In this document: positions 1 through 9,123 of the stretch, in pieces
How the letters are laid out: each line of letters opens with the position of its first letter
Numbering within the stretch: position 1 is the first letter of the stretch
From: Ensifer adhaerens
GTDB taxonomy: Bacteria; Pseudomonadota; Alphaproteobacteria; Rhizobiales; Rhizobiaceae
DNA length: 64,000 nt
Direction: 5' to 3'
Assembly: GCF_000697965.2 (NCBI RefSeq)
Contig: NZ_CP015880.1
Span: forward strand, 310,001 to 374,000
Position numbers and translations under genes: made by a program
Notes under the pieces: generated by a model
The model's database searches: none
Seen by the model: the letters and a program-made list of their open reading frames with translations, nothing else
What the model was told of the DNA's origin: nothing

Positions 1-795
1 TACTACGACTGGGCCCGTCTCGCGGCCCCGGGTACGATCATCGAAGAGGCTGCCCTGCGTCGCTCGGTTTTCCTCGCGGTGCAGGCGGGCGACGCGGACA
101 AGGGCTTCCGCTATGCGCTGACCTATGCCCGCCGCTACCTGACCTCCCCCTATGCCAGCCAGTTCGCGGATGTCTTCGTCGAACTCGCCGTCGCCCATTT
201 CGATGGCGGGGCGCAGGGGCGAATTTCGGAGATCCTGGGTTTCATGGACGCGCCGCGCCAGCGCGAAGTCTTCCTTCGCGTCGCCCGCCGCGCGGCGATC
301 GCCGGCAAGCAAGAACTCGCAAAGCTCGCGTCTGAACGCGCCGAGGCGCTCGGCGCAGACGGCGCGCCGCAGCCGAAACTGCTTGCCAGCTTCTATGCCG
401 GATTGGCCTCGGTGCCTTCCAATGACGTGTTTGCCGCGACGGCGAGCCTGGCGGCGATATCGGATGCGGAGCTTTCGCCGCGCGACCGCGCCTTGCGCGA
501 CGCTGCAAAGGCGGTTGCGGACGCCGTCGTCCGGCCACCTGTCGGTGAAAGCCTCACGCAAGCGTTTGCGTCTAAACCCGATAGACCGGTTGAGGCGAAC
601 GCGTCGGCCGCAAGCGAGGAAACTGGCAGCGGCATGAGCCCCTTTGGAAGCGGGCAGACCCCGGCGGTTGCGCCGGAGACCGTGGCCGCATCCGGCGCTG
701 ACGAGGTGGCGGACCCGAAGCACGATGGCTTCGTGGCGAAAGGACGATCGAAGATCGAAGAGATCGACGCTCTCCTGAAGGGAGAAGACAAATGA
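1..795 (+). CDS. motC: MotC, periplasmic motility protein (5'-truncated)
   Basis: The reading frame is open from the first base of the window, so this is the C-terminal ~264 residues of a protein whose start lies upstream. In rhizobia MotC is a periplasmic protein that works with MotB in the flagellar stator. The visible part is an alanine-rich, probably helical domain (through about residue 155 of the visible part), followed by a low-complexity Ala/Pro/Ser/Glu tail. No catalytic motif is seen. The stop overlaps the start of fliK by 4 bp, giving translational coupling. Identification rests mainly on position (motC-fliK-transglycosylase-rem order) and on the domain type. The sequence itself is poorly conserved, so confidence is good but not complete. 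Confidence 0.8.
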   Translation, partial: YYDWARLAAPGTIIEEAALRRSVFLAVQAGDADKGFRYALTYARRYLTSPYASQFADVFVELAVAHFDGGAQGRISEILGFMDAPRQREVFLRVARRAAIAGKQELAKLASERAEALGADGAPQPKLLASFYAGLASVPSNDVFAATASLAAISDAELSPRDRALRDAAKAVADAVVRPPVGESLTQAFASKPDRPVEANASAASEETGSGMSPFGSGQTPAVAPETVAASGADEVADPKHDGFVAKGRSKIEEIDALLKGEDK

Positions 796-2207
796 GGGCT
801 GAGGACACCCTGCGCATGCCTCCGACACCTGTCGGCACGGGAAGCGGACGAGCGGGCGGCAAGGAGCAGGCCGGTGGTGCATCGGCCGGCGCGTTTGAAG
901 ATGCCGTGGCCAATGCCGGGCGGCAAAGAAACAACGACCAGCCGGGTTCAGGCAAAGGCGGCAACGACGCCGCTGCCGGCAGCGACGCGGAGGCGGGAGC
1001 CTTGATCGACAAGGACAATATTGCCAAGGCCGCGGGCAGGGCTCTGACACGCAGCATCAGCCTTGGTCGCAACGACCAGTTCGACGAACACGCGCTGCGC
1101 GACCATTTCCAGGCGGCCGAGCGCGGCGTTGGCGGCAAACGTGCCGTCGACAAGACCGATCCGGCCAAATCGGCTGCCGTGTCCGATGATCTGGCTCAAG
1201 TGGAGGTCGATGAAGAACTCGCCAAGCGCATTGCCACCTTGACGAAAGGCATTGGCAAAGCGCCGGCAGATGGCGCCTCGGTCGATGGCGACGTCAACGC
1301 CGGCGGCGAGGGCGCTGAAGCCAAGCAGACAGCTACAGCGATGGACGATCTGCTGACGCTGCTGGGCGGTGCCCAGGCGACGCAGCCTCAGGGACAGGCG
1401 GCGGCCGCGCGCCAGGCAGCGGATGGCCAGATTGAAGGCGCGGCGCCCGTTGCCGGTGGCAGCGAGCATGGCGCGAAAGCCGAGGCACAGGCGGGCGAGA
1501 ACGACCCCGACCGGCTCTTCCGCTTCGCCCGGGCTGACGGCAAGGGACAGGCCGTTTCCATGAGTCTCTCGAAGGACGGTGATGCGGCGTTCGACGCTGC
1601 CCGCTCGCAAGGCTCCGCCAAGGTCGAGAATGTCACCGTGCTCGAGGCCCGGCGTTATCTCGGCATCTCGATGAGCCCGAACACCAGCGCCGTGGCAGAC
1701 GCCATCGCCGGTGAGGCCACCACTTCCCTGCAGCCAAGTGCTGCACTCGGTCAGCCGGGCGCGTGGACGCAGGCCGGCAAAACGCTCAACACCCTGAAGA
1801 TCCAGCTTCACCCGATCGAGCTTGGCCTTGTCACGGCCACGCTGCGCCTGAAGGATGACGAACTGCAGGTCGAGCTGAAGGTCGAGAACGGCGACGCCTT
1901 CCGGCAGTTGCGCGACGACCAGAACGACTTGGTCAAGGCGCTGCGCGCTCAGGGCTTTGCGGTCGATCAGGTGAACATCGTATTCAACTCCGGCGGCGAC
2001 ACGTCGTCCGGCGGCGGGTCGCAGGCGCAGGCCCAAGCCCAGGCCGGGCAGCAGGGCCGAGAACGCGCCGATGGCAACGGCCAGGGACGACAGCAGCGAC
2101 AGGACGACAGCCAGTCTTCGGCGGCGGAAAGGTGGGTTGGCAATGGCGGGACGGACGATGCGGCTGCCGGCACTGAGCGCTCTCGTACTGGTCACGTCTA
2201 CATGTAG
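792..2207 (+). CDS. fliK: FliK/MotD, flagellar hook-length control protein
   Basis: This 471-aa protein was historically called MotD in Sinorhizobium and is now understood as FliK. It measures hook length and switches export specificity through FlhB. Residues 1-320 are low-complexity (Gly, Ala, Gln, Asp, Glu), as expected for the secreted ruler part. Residues about 335-400 form the conserved C-terminal FliK domain, with the L-x-I-x-L-x-P-x-E-L-G-x-V signature (around LHPIELGLV) and a following beta/helix segment. The tail is again Gly/Gln-rich. The ATG overlaps the motC stop (ATGA). The 3' end overlaps the next gene by 65 bp in another frame. Confidence 0.88.
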   Translation: MRAEDTLRMPPTPVGTGSGRAGGKEQAGGASAGAFEDAVANAGRQRNNDQPGSGKGGNDAAAGSDAEAGALIDKDNIAKAAGRALTRSISLGRNDQFDEHALRDHFQAAERGVGGKRAVDKTDPAKSAAVSDDLAQVEVDEELAKRIATLTKGIGKAPADGASVDGDVNAGGEGAEAKQTATAMDDLLTLLGGAQATQPQGQAAAARQAADGQIEGAAPVAGGSEHGAKAEAQAGENDPDRLFRFARADGKGQAVSMSLSKDGDAAFDAARSQGSAKVENVTVLEARRYLGISMSPNTSAVADAIAGEATTSLQPSAALGQPGAWTQAGKTLNTLKIQLHPIELGLVTATLRLKDDELQVELKVENGDAFRQLRDDQNDLVKALRAQGFAVDQVNIVFNSGGDTSSGGGSQAQAQAQAGQQGRERADGNGQGRQQRQDDSQSSAAERWVGNGGTDDAAAGTERSRTGHVYM

Positions 2208-2715
2208 CGCTTTTGCCAGCGCGGACGCAGGCGTCTGCGAGCGCGAGATCATCAGCGCAGCGGCGAAGTACGATATCCCGGCCGGGATCCTCTATTCGGT
2301 CGGGCTGACCGAAACCGGCCGCAAGGGATCGCTTCAACCCTACGCGATGAACATCGAAGGCAAGGCCTATTTCGGTAGCAGCGAGCAGGACGTTCTGACC
2401 CAGTTCGGCAACGCGCGGGCACAGGGTGCCAAGCTCATCGATCTCGGCTGCATGCAGATCAACTATTACTTCCATGGCGAGCATTTCAGCTCGCCGCAGG
2501 AGATGCTTGACCCGCGCAAGAATGTCGAATATGCCGCGCGCTTCCTGGCCAATCTCCATGCGAGGCACGAGACCTGGACAATGGCCGTTGCGCGCTATCA
2601 CGCAGGCCCGAACAACGACCCGGCGCAGAAGAAATATGTCTGCCGGGTGATCGCGAATCTCGTCGCGACCGGCTACGGCAAGTGGACGCCGAACGCCACG
2701 CAGTTTTGCCAATAA
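2143..2715 (+). CDS. Periplasmic lytic transglycosylase, flagellar-locus type
   Basis: A 190-aa protein with an N-terminal signal peptide (hydrophobic core ALSALVLV, cleavage likely after AFA). An SLT/lysozyme-like domain follows, with the signature ILYSVGLTETG (catalytic Glu in LTETG), the LGCMQIN motif and an ARYHAGPN motif near the C-terminus. Such enzymes cleave peptidoglycan to let the rod or motor cross the wall. I chose the ATG at 2143 because GGAAAGGTGGG lies just upstream and the signal peptide begins there; an earlier in-frame ATG at 2071 is possible. The gene starts inside the end of fliK. The rod protein at 12459 lacks a muramidase domain, so this enzyme probably supplies that activity. 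Confidence 0.85.
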   Translation: MAGRTMRLPALSALVLVTSTCSAFASADAGVCEREIISAAAKYDIPAGILYSVGLTETGRKGSLQPYAMNIEGKAYFGSSEQDVLTQFGNARAQGAKLIDLGCMQINYYFHGEHFSSPQEMLDPRKNVEYAARFLANLHARHETWTMAVARYHAGPNNDPAQKKYVCRVIANLVATGYGKWTPNATQFCQ

Positions 2716-2984
2716 GCAACCATCAATTGTATTAGCATCCCATTTGCCGCATTGTGGCGACAATGCGCGGACAATGTGACCGCAAGCGATTTGTCGTAGT
2801 CCGTTAACTTTTCCACATTATTTTAGTGCCGCCTTGAGGCGGGTGCTACTAGATATAGATCAAATCGGCGAAACATGGTTAATCAATTATTAATTCCACC
2901 CAGTAACTTCCTCTAGTTGTTCATGAATCCCTCGATTCGTACCTCTCAATCAGTGCGGAGCCATACTGATTCGGAGGCGGGCGA
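2716..2984. promoter_or_regulatory. rem upstream region with several inverted repeats
   Basis: A 269-bp AT-rich intergenic stretch between the transglycosylase and rem. It holds a perfect hairpin CATTGT-GGCG-ACAATG at 2750-2765, a second hairpin CCGCC-TTGA-GGCGG at 2829-2842, an AT-rich inverted repeat TTAAT/ATTAA at 2879-2893, and AATCAGT/ACTGATT at 2948-2971 just before the rem ribosome binding site (GGAGGCGGGCGA). In Sinorhizobium rem is transcribed from its own VisNR-dependent promoter, which fits this layout. I cannot name the exact -35/-10 boxes. Confidence 0.6.
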
Positions 2985-3656
2985 ATGATCGTAGTGGTTG
3001 ATGAAAGAGAGCTGGTGAAGGACGGGTATACGTCCCTCTTCGGACGTGAAGGTATTCCCTCGACGGGTTTCGATCCCAGGGAGTTTGGAGAGTGGGTAAA
3101 CGCGGCTGCCGATTCGGATATCGATGCCGTGGAAGCCTTCCTGATCGGGCAGGGCGACACCACCTTCACGCTGCCGCGGGCCATCCGCGATCGCTCGATG
3201 GCACCGGTCATCGCGATGAGCGACACGCCGTCCCTCGAAAACACGCTTGCACTCTTTGATTGCGGCGTCGACGACGTTGTGCGCAAGCCTATCCACCCCC
3301 GCGAAATCCTTGCCCGCGTCGCTGCGATCCGCCGGCGCCTGAAGGCGATCGCCAACTTTACCGACATTGGTCCGATCCGCGTTTTTGCCGACGGCCGCGA
3401 TCCGGAAATCAACGGCGATGTCTTCGCCCTGCCGCGCCGCGAGCGCCGCATTCTCGAGTATTTGGTCGCAAACCGCGGCCGTCGCGTCTCCAAGTCGCAG
3501 ATCTTCAACGCGATCTACGGGATCTTCGACGAGGACGTCGAGGAAAACGTCGTCGAAAGCCACATCAGCAAACTGCGCAAGAAACTGCGCAAGAAGCTCG
3601 GTTTCGACCCGATCGATTCGAAGCGTTTCCTTGGCTACTGCATCGACTGGAACTGA
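2985..3656 (+). CDS. rem: Rem, OmpR-type activator of motility genes
   Basis: A 223-aa protein with an N-terminal receiver-like domain (about 1-115) and a C-terminal winged-helix OmpR/PhoB DNA-binding domain (about 125-220, including the [17 protein letters not shown] recognition-helix region). In Sinorhizobium Rem activates flagellar structural, flagellin and chemotaxis genes during growth. The receiver domain is degenerate. The acidic pair near the N-terminus (D6, E7) and K101-P102 are kept, but the site of the phospho-acceptor Asp is hydrophobic (around F52-L53-I54). It therefore probably acts without phosphorylation. It has its own upstream region and a strong hairpin after the stop. Confidence 0.92.
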   Translation: MIVVVDERELVKDGYTSLFGREGIPSTGFDPREFGEWVNAAADSDIDAVEAFLIGQGDTTFTLPRAIRDRSMAPVIAMSDTPSLENTLALFDCGVDDVVRKPIHPREILARVAAIRRRLKAIANFTDIGPIRVFADGRDPEINGDVFALPRRERRILEYLVANRGRRVSKSQIFNAIYGIFDEDVEENVVESHISKLRKKLRKKLGFDPIDSKRFLGYCIDWN

Positions 3657-3671
3657 GCGCCACGCCGATGG

Positions 3672-3709
3672 GCGGGCACTGAACCAAGACAGGTTCACGC
3701 AAGGCCCGC
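3672..3709 (+). terminator. Nested stem-loop between rem and flgE
   Basis: An outer stem GCGGGC (3672-3677) / GCCCGC (3704-3709) encloses a perfect inner stem TGAACC (3680-3685) / GGTTCA (3692-3697). No T-run follows, so it looks like an attenuator, processing site or mRNA-stability element rather than a full intrinsic terminator. It separates the regulator gene from the hook operon. Confidence 0.55.
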
Positions 3710-3747
3710 TTCCTAGTGTCGCCGTAACAAGGAAATGAGGATCCGAT

Positions 3748-4959
3748 ATGAGTCTCTATGGCAGCATGAGAACGGGTGTGTCCGGTATGAACGCCCAGTC
3801 GAACCGTCTGGGCACGGTCGCCGAAAACATCGCGAACGCCAACACGACCGGCTACAAGCGCGCCTCCACTGAGTTCTCGTCGATGATCCTGCCTTCGGGC
3901 GGCGGCAACTACAATTCCGGCGGTGTCGAAACGCAGGTGCGCTACAGCATCTCCCAGCAAGGCGGCACCAGCTATACGACGTCGGCGAGCGACCTTGCCA
4001 TCAACGGCGGCGGCTTCTTCATCGTTTCGGGCAATGGCGGTGAGAACTTCCTGACGCGTGCCGGCTCCTTCGTTCCGGACAAGAACGGCAACCTCGTCAA
4101 CACCGCCGGCTTCACGCTGATGGGCTACGAGTACAAGGCCGGCGTCGATCCGACCGTCGTCGTCAACGGTTTTGACGGCCTGGTACCGGTCCAGCTCAAG
4201 GACGAGGGCCTGGTCGCCGCTGGCTCGACCAAGGGTACGATGGAAGCAAACCTGCCGTCGGGCGCGGCCGTCAACGATCAATCGAAGACCTCGATGGTTG
4301 TTTACGACAGCCAGGGCAACACCCGCATCCTCGATTTCACCTACACCAAGACAGGTCCGAACGCCTGGGGCCTGAGCGTCGTCGATCGCACATCGGGCAC
4401 TACAGTCGGTACCCAGACCATGACGTTCGACGCGGCCGGCAAGCGCATCGGCGCCGTCCCCGCGACGCTGACGACGACGGCCATCAACAACCTGCCCGGT
4501 ACCGGCGCCAACCTTGGTGCGATCACGATCGACACCTCCAAGACCACACAGCTCGGTGGAGACTTCAGCAGCACCGGCGGTGGCATCGACGGCAGCAAGC
4601 CGAGCAAAATGTCGGGCTTCGAGATCGACAAGGAAGGCATCGTTTACGTCAAGTATGGCGACGGCAACCTCATCCCCAAGTTCCGGATCGCCCTTGCGAC
4701 CGTCCAGAGCCCGGACAAGCTGCAGCCGCAGTCCGGCAACGTCTACTCGCAAGGGGCGGATTCAGGCGTTATTGTCACCGGTTTTGCCGGCTCTGGCGCT
4801 TTCGGCAACATCCAGTCCAAGGCACTCGAAAACTCCAACGTCGACATCGCCAACGAGCTGACCTCGATGATCGAGGCGCAGCGCAACTACACGGCAAACT
4901 CCAAGGTGTTCCAGACCGCCTCGGACCTGCTTGACGTGCTTGTCAACCTGAAACGGTAA
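3748..4959 (+). CDS. flgE: FlgE, flagellar hook protein
   Basis: A 403-aa hook subunit exported by the flagellar type III apparatus. The N-terminus (SLYGSMRTGVSGMNAQ... NIANANTTGYKR) is the canonical Flg_bb_rod/hook motif. The C-terminus (SNVDIANELTSMIEAQRNY... LLDVLVNLKR) is the matching coiled-coil domain that forms the inner hook tube. The central part holds the surface D1/D2 domains. Length is typical for the family. The start ATG has GAGGA upstream. It heads the flgE-flgK-flgL-flaF-flbT-flgD-fliQ series and follows rem after a hairpin-containing 91-bp gap. Confidence 0.96.
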   Translation: MSLYGSMRTGVSGMNAQSNRLGTVAENIANANTTGYKRASTEFSSMILPSGGGNYNSGGVETQVRYSISQQGGTSYTTSASDLAINGGGFFIVSGNGGENFLTRAGSFVPDKNGNLVNTAGFTLMGYEYKAGVDPTVVVNGFDGLVPVQLKDEGLVAAGSTKGTMEANLPSGAAVNDQSKTSMVVYDSQGNTRILDFTYTKTGPNAWGLSVVDRTSGTTVGTQTMTFDAAGKRIGAVPATLTTTAINNLPGTGANLGAITIDTSKTTQLGGDFSSTGGGIDGSKPSKMSGFEIDKEGIVYVKYGDGNLIPKFRIALATVQSPDKLQPQSGNVYSQGADSGVIVTGFAGSGAFGNIQSKALENSNVDIANELTSMIEAQRNYTANSKVFQTASDLLDVLVNLKR

Positions 4960-4982
4960 TTGAAAGAGATACGGTCCGCGTC

Positions 4983-6440
4983 ATGTCGCTGTCCTCCGCA
5001 ATATCCATCGCACAGCAGGCCTTCAGCAACACGGCGCAACAGACCGCGATCGTGTCGAAGAACATCGCGAATGCGGGCAATGCGGATTATTCGCGTCGCC
5101 TTGCCCTCTTGGGCAGCACCGGCAACGGCGCGCAGGTCGTATCCATCTACCGGGCACAGAACGAGGCGCTGCTCAAGCAGAGCATCGCCAGCATCGGCGA
5201 AGCCTCCGGCCAGGCGCGGCTTCGCGATGGCCTGGAACTCCTGAAATCGGCTCTCGGCGGTAACAACTACGAGACTGCGCCGTCAAAGCTGCTGTCGGAG
5301 TTTCGCAACAGCCTGCAGACGCTGGCCTCGACCCCGGGCAACAAGACGATTGCGGCGGCAGCGGTCACCAGCGCCCAGGACCTTGCCGATTCCCTGAACA
5401 AGACCTCTGCCGCCGTGCAGAACATGCGCGAAGATGCCGACAAGGAAATCGCCCTTGAGGTCGACAAGCTGAACAGCCTGCTTGCGGACTTCGAGCGGGT
5501 GAACAACGAGGTCAAGTCGGCGACTGCATCCGGTGGCGATGCGAACGATGCGCTTGACCAGCGCGACAAGATCCTGAAGCAGATTTCGGAGATCGTCGGC
5601 ATCTCCACCGTTACGCGCGGCAACAACGATACGGTGATCTTCACCACCGACGGCACGGTGCTTTTCGAGAACATTCCGCGCCAGGTGACGTTCGCGCCGA
5701 CAACGACCTATGATGCGACCGTCACAGGCAACAAGATCTTCGTCGACGGCGTACCGATCGCCCCCGGAAGTGGCGCAGATACGACCGCCAAGGGCAAGCT
5801 TGCGAGCCTCGTGCAGCTGCGCGACGACATTGGGCCGAAGTTCCAGTCGCAGCTGGACGAGATCGCCCGTGGTCTCGTCGAGCTTTTCAAGGAAGGCAAC
5901 CCCAGCGGGGTGCCGCCGGTTCCCTACCAGCCGGGCCTCTTTACCTGGGGAAGCGCGGGTGTGCCGGCTGCCGGCACCGTCGTTCCCGGACTGGCATCGA
6001 AGATCACTGTCAACGCTCTGGCCAAGGCCAACCCGCTTCTTTTGCGTGACGGCGGCTTCAACGGCGTTGTGTCGAACCCTGGCGGTGCGGCAAATCCGAG
6101 CCCCGGCTACACGGGCCTTCTCGACGGCTTCATCAACAAGATGGGCGAGAACATGACGTTCGACCCGTCGACCGGTCTCGACGGAACCAGCAGCCTGCTG
6201 AACTTCGCGACCGGGTCGGTCGGCTGGCTGGAGCAGACCCGAAAGACGGCATCGACCGCCGACGACAACAAGCGCGCTATGCTGTCGCGCACCCAGGAAG
6301 CGCTCAGCAAGCAGACCGGGGTCAGCATTGACGAGGAACTGTCGCTGCTGCTCGATCTCGAACAATCCTACAAAGCATCGGCCAAGCTGGTGAGTACCGT
6401 GGACGCCATGATGGCGGCCTTGATGGAAGCTGTGAGGTAA
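4983..6440 (+). CDS. flgK: FlgK, hook-filament junction protein 1 (HAP1)
   Basis: A 485-aa protein. The N-terminus carries the rod/hook motif (SSAISIAQQAFSNTAQQ... KNIANAGNADYSRR). The C-terminus (GVSIDEELSLLLDLEQSY... VDAMMAALMEAV) is the typical FlgK/FlgE terminal helix. It forms the first junction ring between hook and filament and is an export substrate, normally escorted by FlgN. It starts 23 bp after flgE and ends 2 bp before flgL, so the genes are clearly cotranscribed. Length is slightly shorter than the enterobacterial protein (about 545 aa), as is common in rhizobia. Confidence 0.95.
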   Translation: MSLSSAISIAQQAFSNTAQQTAIVSKNIANAGNADYSRRLALLGSTGNGAQVVSIYRAQNEALLKQSIASIGEASGQARLRDGLELLKSALGGNNYETAPSKLLSEFRNSLQTLASTPGNKTIAAAAVTSAQDLADSLNKTSAAVQNMREDADKEIALEVDKLNSLLADFERVNNEVKSATASGGDANDALDQRDKILKQISEIVGISTVTRGNNDTVIFTTDGTVLFENIPRQVTFAPTTTYDATVTGNKIFVDGVPIAPGSGADTTAKGKLASLVQLRDDIGPKFQSQLDEIARGLVELFKEGNPSGVPPVPYQPGLFTWGSAGVPAAGTVVPGLASKITVNALAKANPLLLRDGGFNGVVSNPGGAANPSPGYTGLLDGFINKMGENMTFDPSTGLDGTSSLLNFATGSVGWLEQTRKTASTADDNKRAMLSRTQEALSKQTGVSIDEELSLLLDLEQSYKASAKLVSTVDAMMAALMEAVR

Positions 6441-6442
6441 TC

Positions 6443-7489
6443 ATGAAGACGTCCTACGTTTCTAATCTGGCGATCCAGACCGCCATGCGCATGACGATTC
6501 AGCAGAACCAGATGGATCTGCTGAAGGCGACCCAGGAGCAGACGACGGGTCGGCACTACGACGTCGGCTTGACGCTTGGTGCGACGGCGTCGCGCTCGCT
6601 CAACCTTCAGCGCGAGATCGACCGGCTGAACTCGATGAAGAGCACCAACTCGGTCGTAACCCAGCGCCTCTCCGGCTCGCAGGGTGCGCTGGAAACGATG
6701 GCGAAAGCGGCCGAAAAGGTGCGCGACACGCTCGTTACCTACAAGGGCAACGATGCCGCGAGCCAGCTTAAGATCCAGAAGACCGAGATCTTGGGCGCGC
6801 TGCAGACCTTCACTGCCGCCGCAAACACGTCCTTCAACGGCGAGTTCCTGTTTTCGGGCATCAATACCGACGCCAAGCCTCTCGCCGACTACACCGCTAC
6901 GTCGGCGGCAAAGACTGCCTTCGACGCTGCGTTTACGGCGTTCAAGACCGCCAACAGCATCACGTCCGACGACCAGATCACCGTCACCCAGATGCAGGAC
7001 TTCATCAAGAATACGGTCGAGCCGATGTTCACCGGTACGGGCTGGGATGCAAATTGGTCGGACGCATCCAGCCAGAACATGACGAGCCGGATCAGCGCCA
7101 GTGAAGTCATCGAAAGCTCGACCAACGCCAATACCAACGGCTTCCGCATGTTTGCCATGGCAAGCGTAATCACGGCCGAGCTGATGGACAAGAACGTGAC
7201 CCCCGAGGTGCGGGCGGCGATCGGTGTCGAGGCGTTGCAGTATGTAGAGCAGGGCATCGCCGGCCTCAATGCAGAGCGCAGCCAGCTCGGTATTTCGGAA
7301 TCGCGGGTGAAGAAGGCGAACACCTCGATCGACGCGCAGCTCAAGCTGGTCAACACGCATGTCGCCGACCTCGAAGGCATCGATCCGATCGAGACATCGA
7401 CCCGGATCAACACGCTCAAGGTGCAGTTGGAAACGTCCTATACACTAACGTCGCGACTACAGCAGATGAGCTTGCTCAATTTCCTCTAG
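6443..7489 (+). CDS. flgL: FlgL, hook-filament junction protein 3 (HAP3)
   Basis: A 348-aa flagellin-like protein. The N-terminal helix (NLAIQTAMRMTIQQNQMDLLKATQEQTTG) and the C-terminal helix (INTLKVQLETSYTLTSRLQQM) match the FlgL/flagellin D0-D1 pattern. It forms the second junction ring on which the filament assembles. It lies 2 bp after flgK and before flaF, with tight operon spacing. Confidence 0.94.
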   Translation: MKTSYVSNLAIQTAMRMTIQQNQMDLLKATQEQTTGRHYDVGLTLGATASRSLNLQREIDRLNSMKSTNSVVTQRLSGSQGALETMAKAAEKVRDTLVTYKGNDAASQLKIQKTEILGALQTFTAAANTSFNGEFLFSGINTDAKPLADYTATSAAKTAFDAAFTAFKTANSITSDDQITVTQMQDFIKNTVEPMFTGTGWDANWSDASSQNMTSRISASEVIESSTNANTNGFRMFAMASVITAELMDKNVTPEVRAAIGVEALQYVEQGIAGLNAERSQLGISESRVKKANTSIDAQLKLVNTHVADLEGIDPIETSTRINTLKVQLETSYTLTSRLQQMSLLNFL

Positions 7490-7523
7490 TGTGAGGAGCC
7501 GGACAAACATGAAGGATGTCTGA

Positions 7524-8718
<1,195 letters not shown>

Positions 8719-8725
8719 TAACTCC

Positions 8726-8992
8726 ATGAATGAGGCGGATGCCCTCGATATTGTACAGGCCGCGATCTGGACCGTGATCGTGGCCTCAGGGCCCGCCGTT
8801 CTCGCCGCCATGGTTGTCGGCGTCGTCATTGCCTTCATTCAGGCGCTGACCCAGGTCCAGGAAATGACGCTGACCTTCGTCCCGAAGATCCTTGCCGTCA
8901 TGATCACGGTTGCCGTGTCCGCGCCCTTTATCGGCGCCCAGATTTCGATCTTCACCGACATCATCTTCTCGCGCATCCAATCCGGTTTCTGA
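8726..8992 (+). CDS. fliQ: FliQ, export gate subunit
   Basis: An 88-aa inner-membrane protein with two hydrophobic segments (about 15-38 and 52-75) and the FliQ motif FIQALTQVQEMTLTFVPKI. With FliP and FliR it forms the helical export gate of the flagellar type III secretion system. It lies between flgD and flhA; the export genes fliR and flhA are just downstream. Confidence 0.94.
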   Translation: MNEADALDIVQAAIWTVIVASGPAVLAAMVVGVVIAFIQALTQVQEMTLTFVPKILAVMITVAVSAPFIGAQISIFTDIIFSRIQSGF

Positions 8993-9123
8993 GGCCGCAG
9001 CGCCAAAGCTGTTCGCATGCGGCGCCATGAAACCCTCGCGCAAGCTTGGGTCGCTATCTCCGTCTCTATAGTGGGGCAGCGCGTGTGAATGCTGCCTTGA
9101 TCTCATGATGAGACGGAAGAGAC

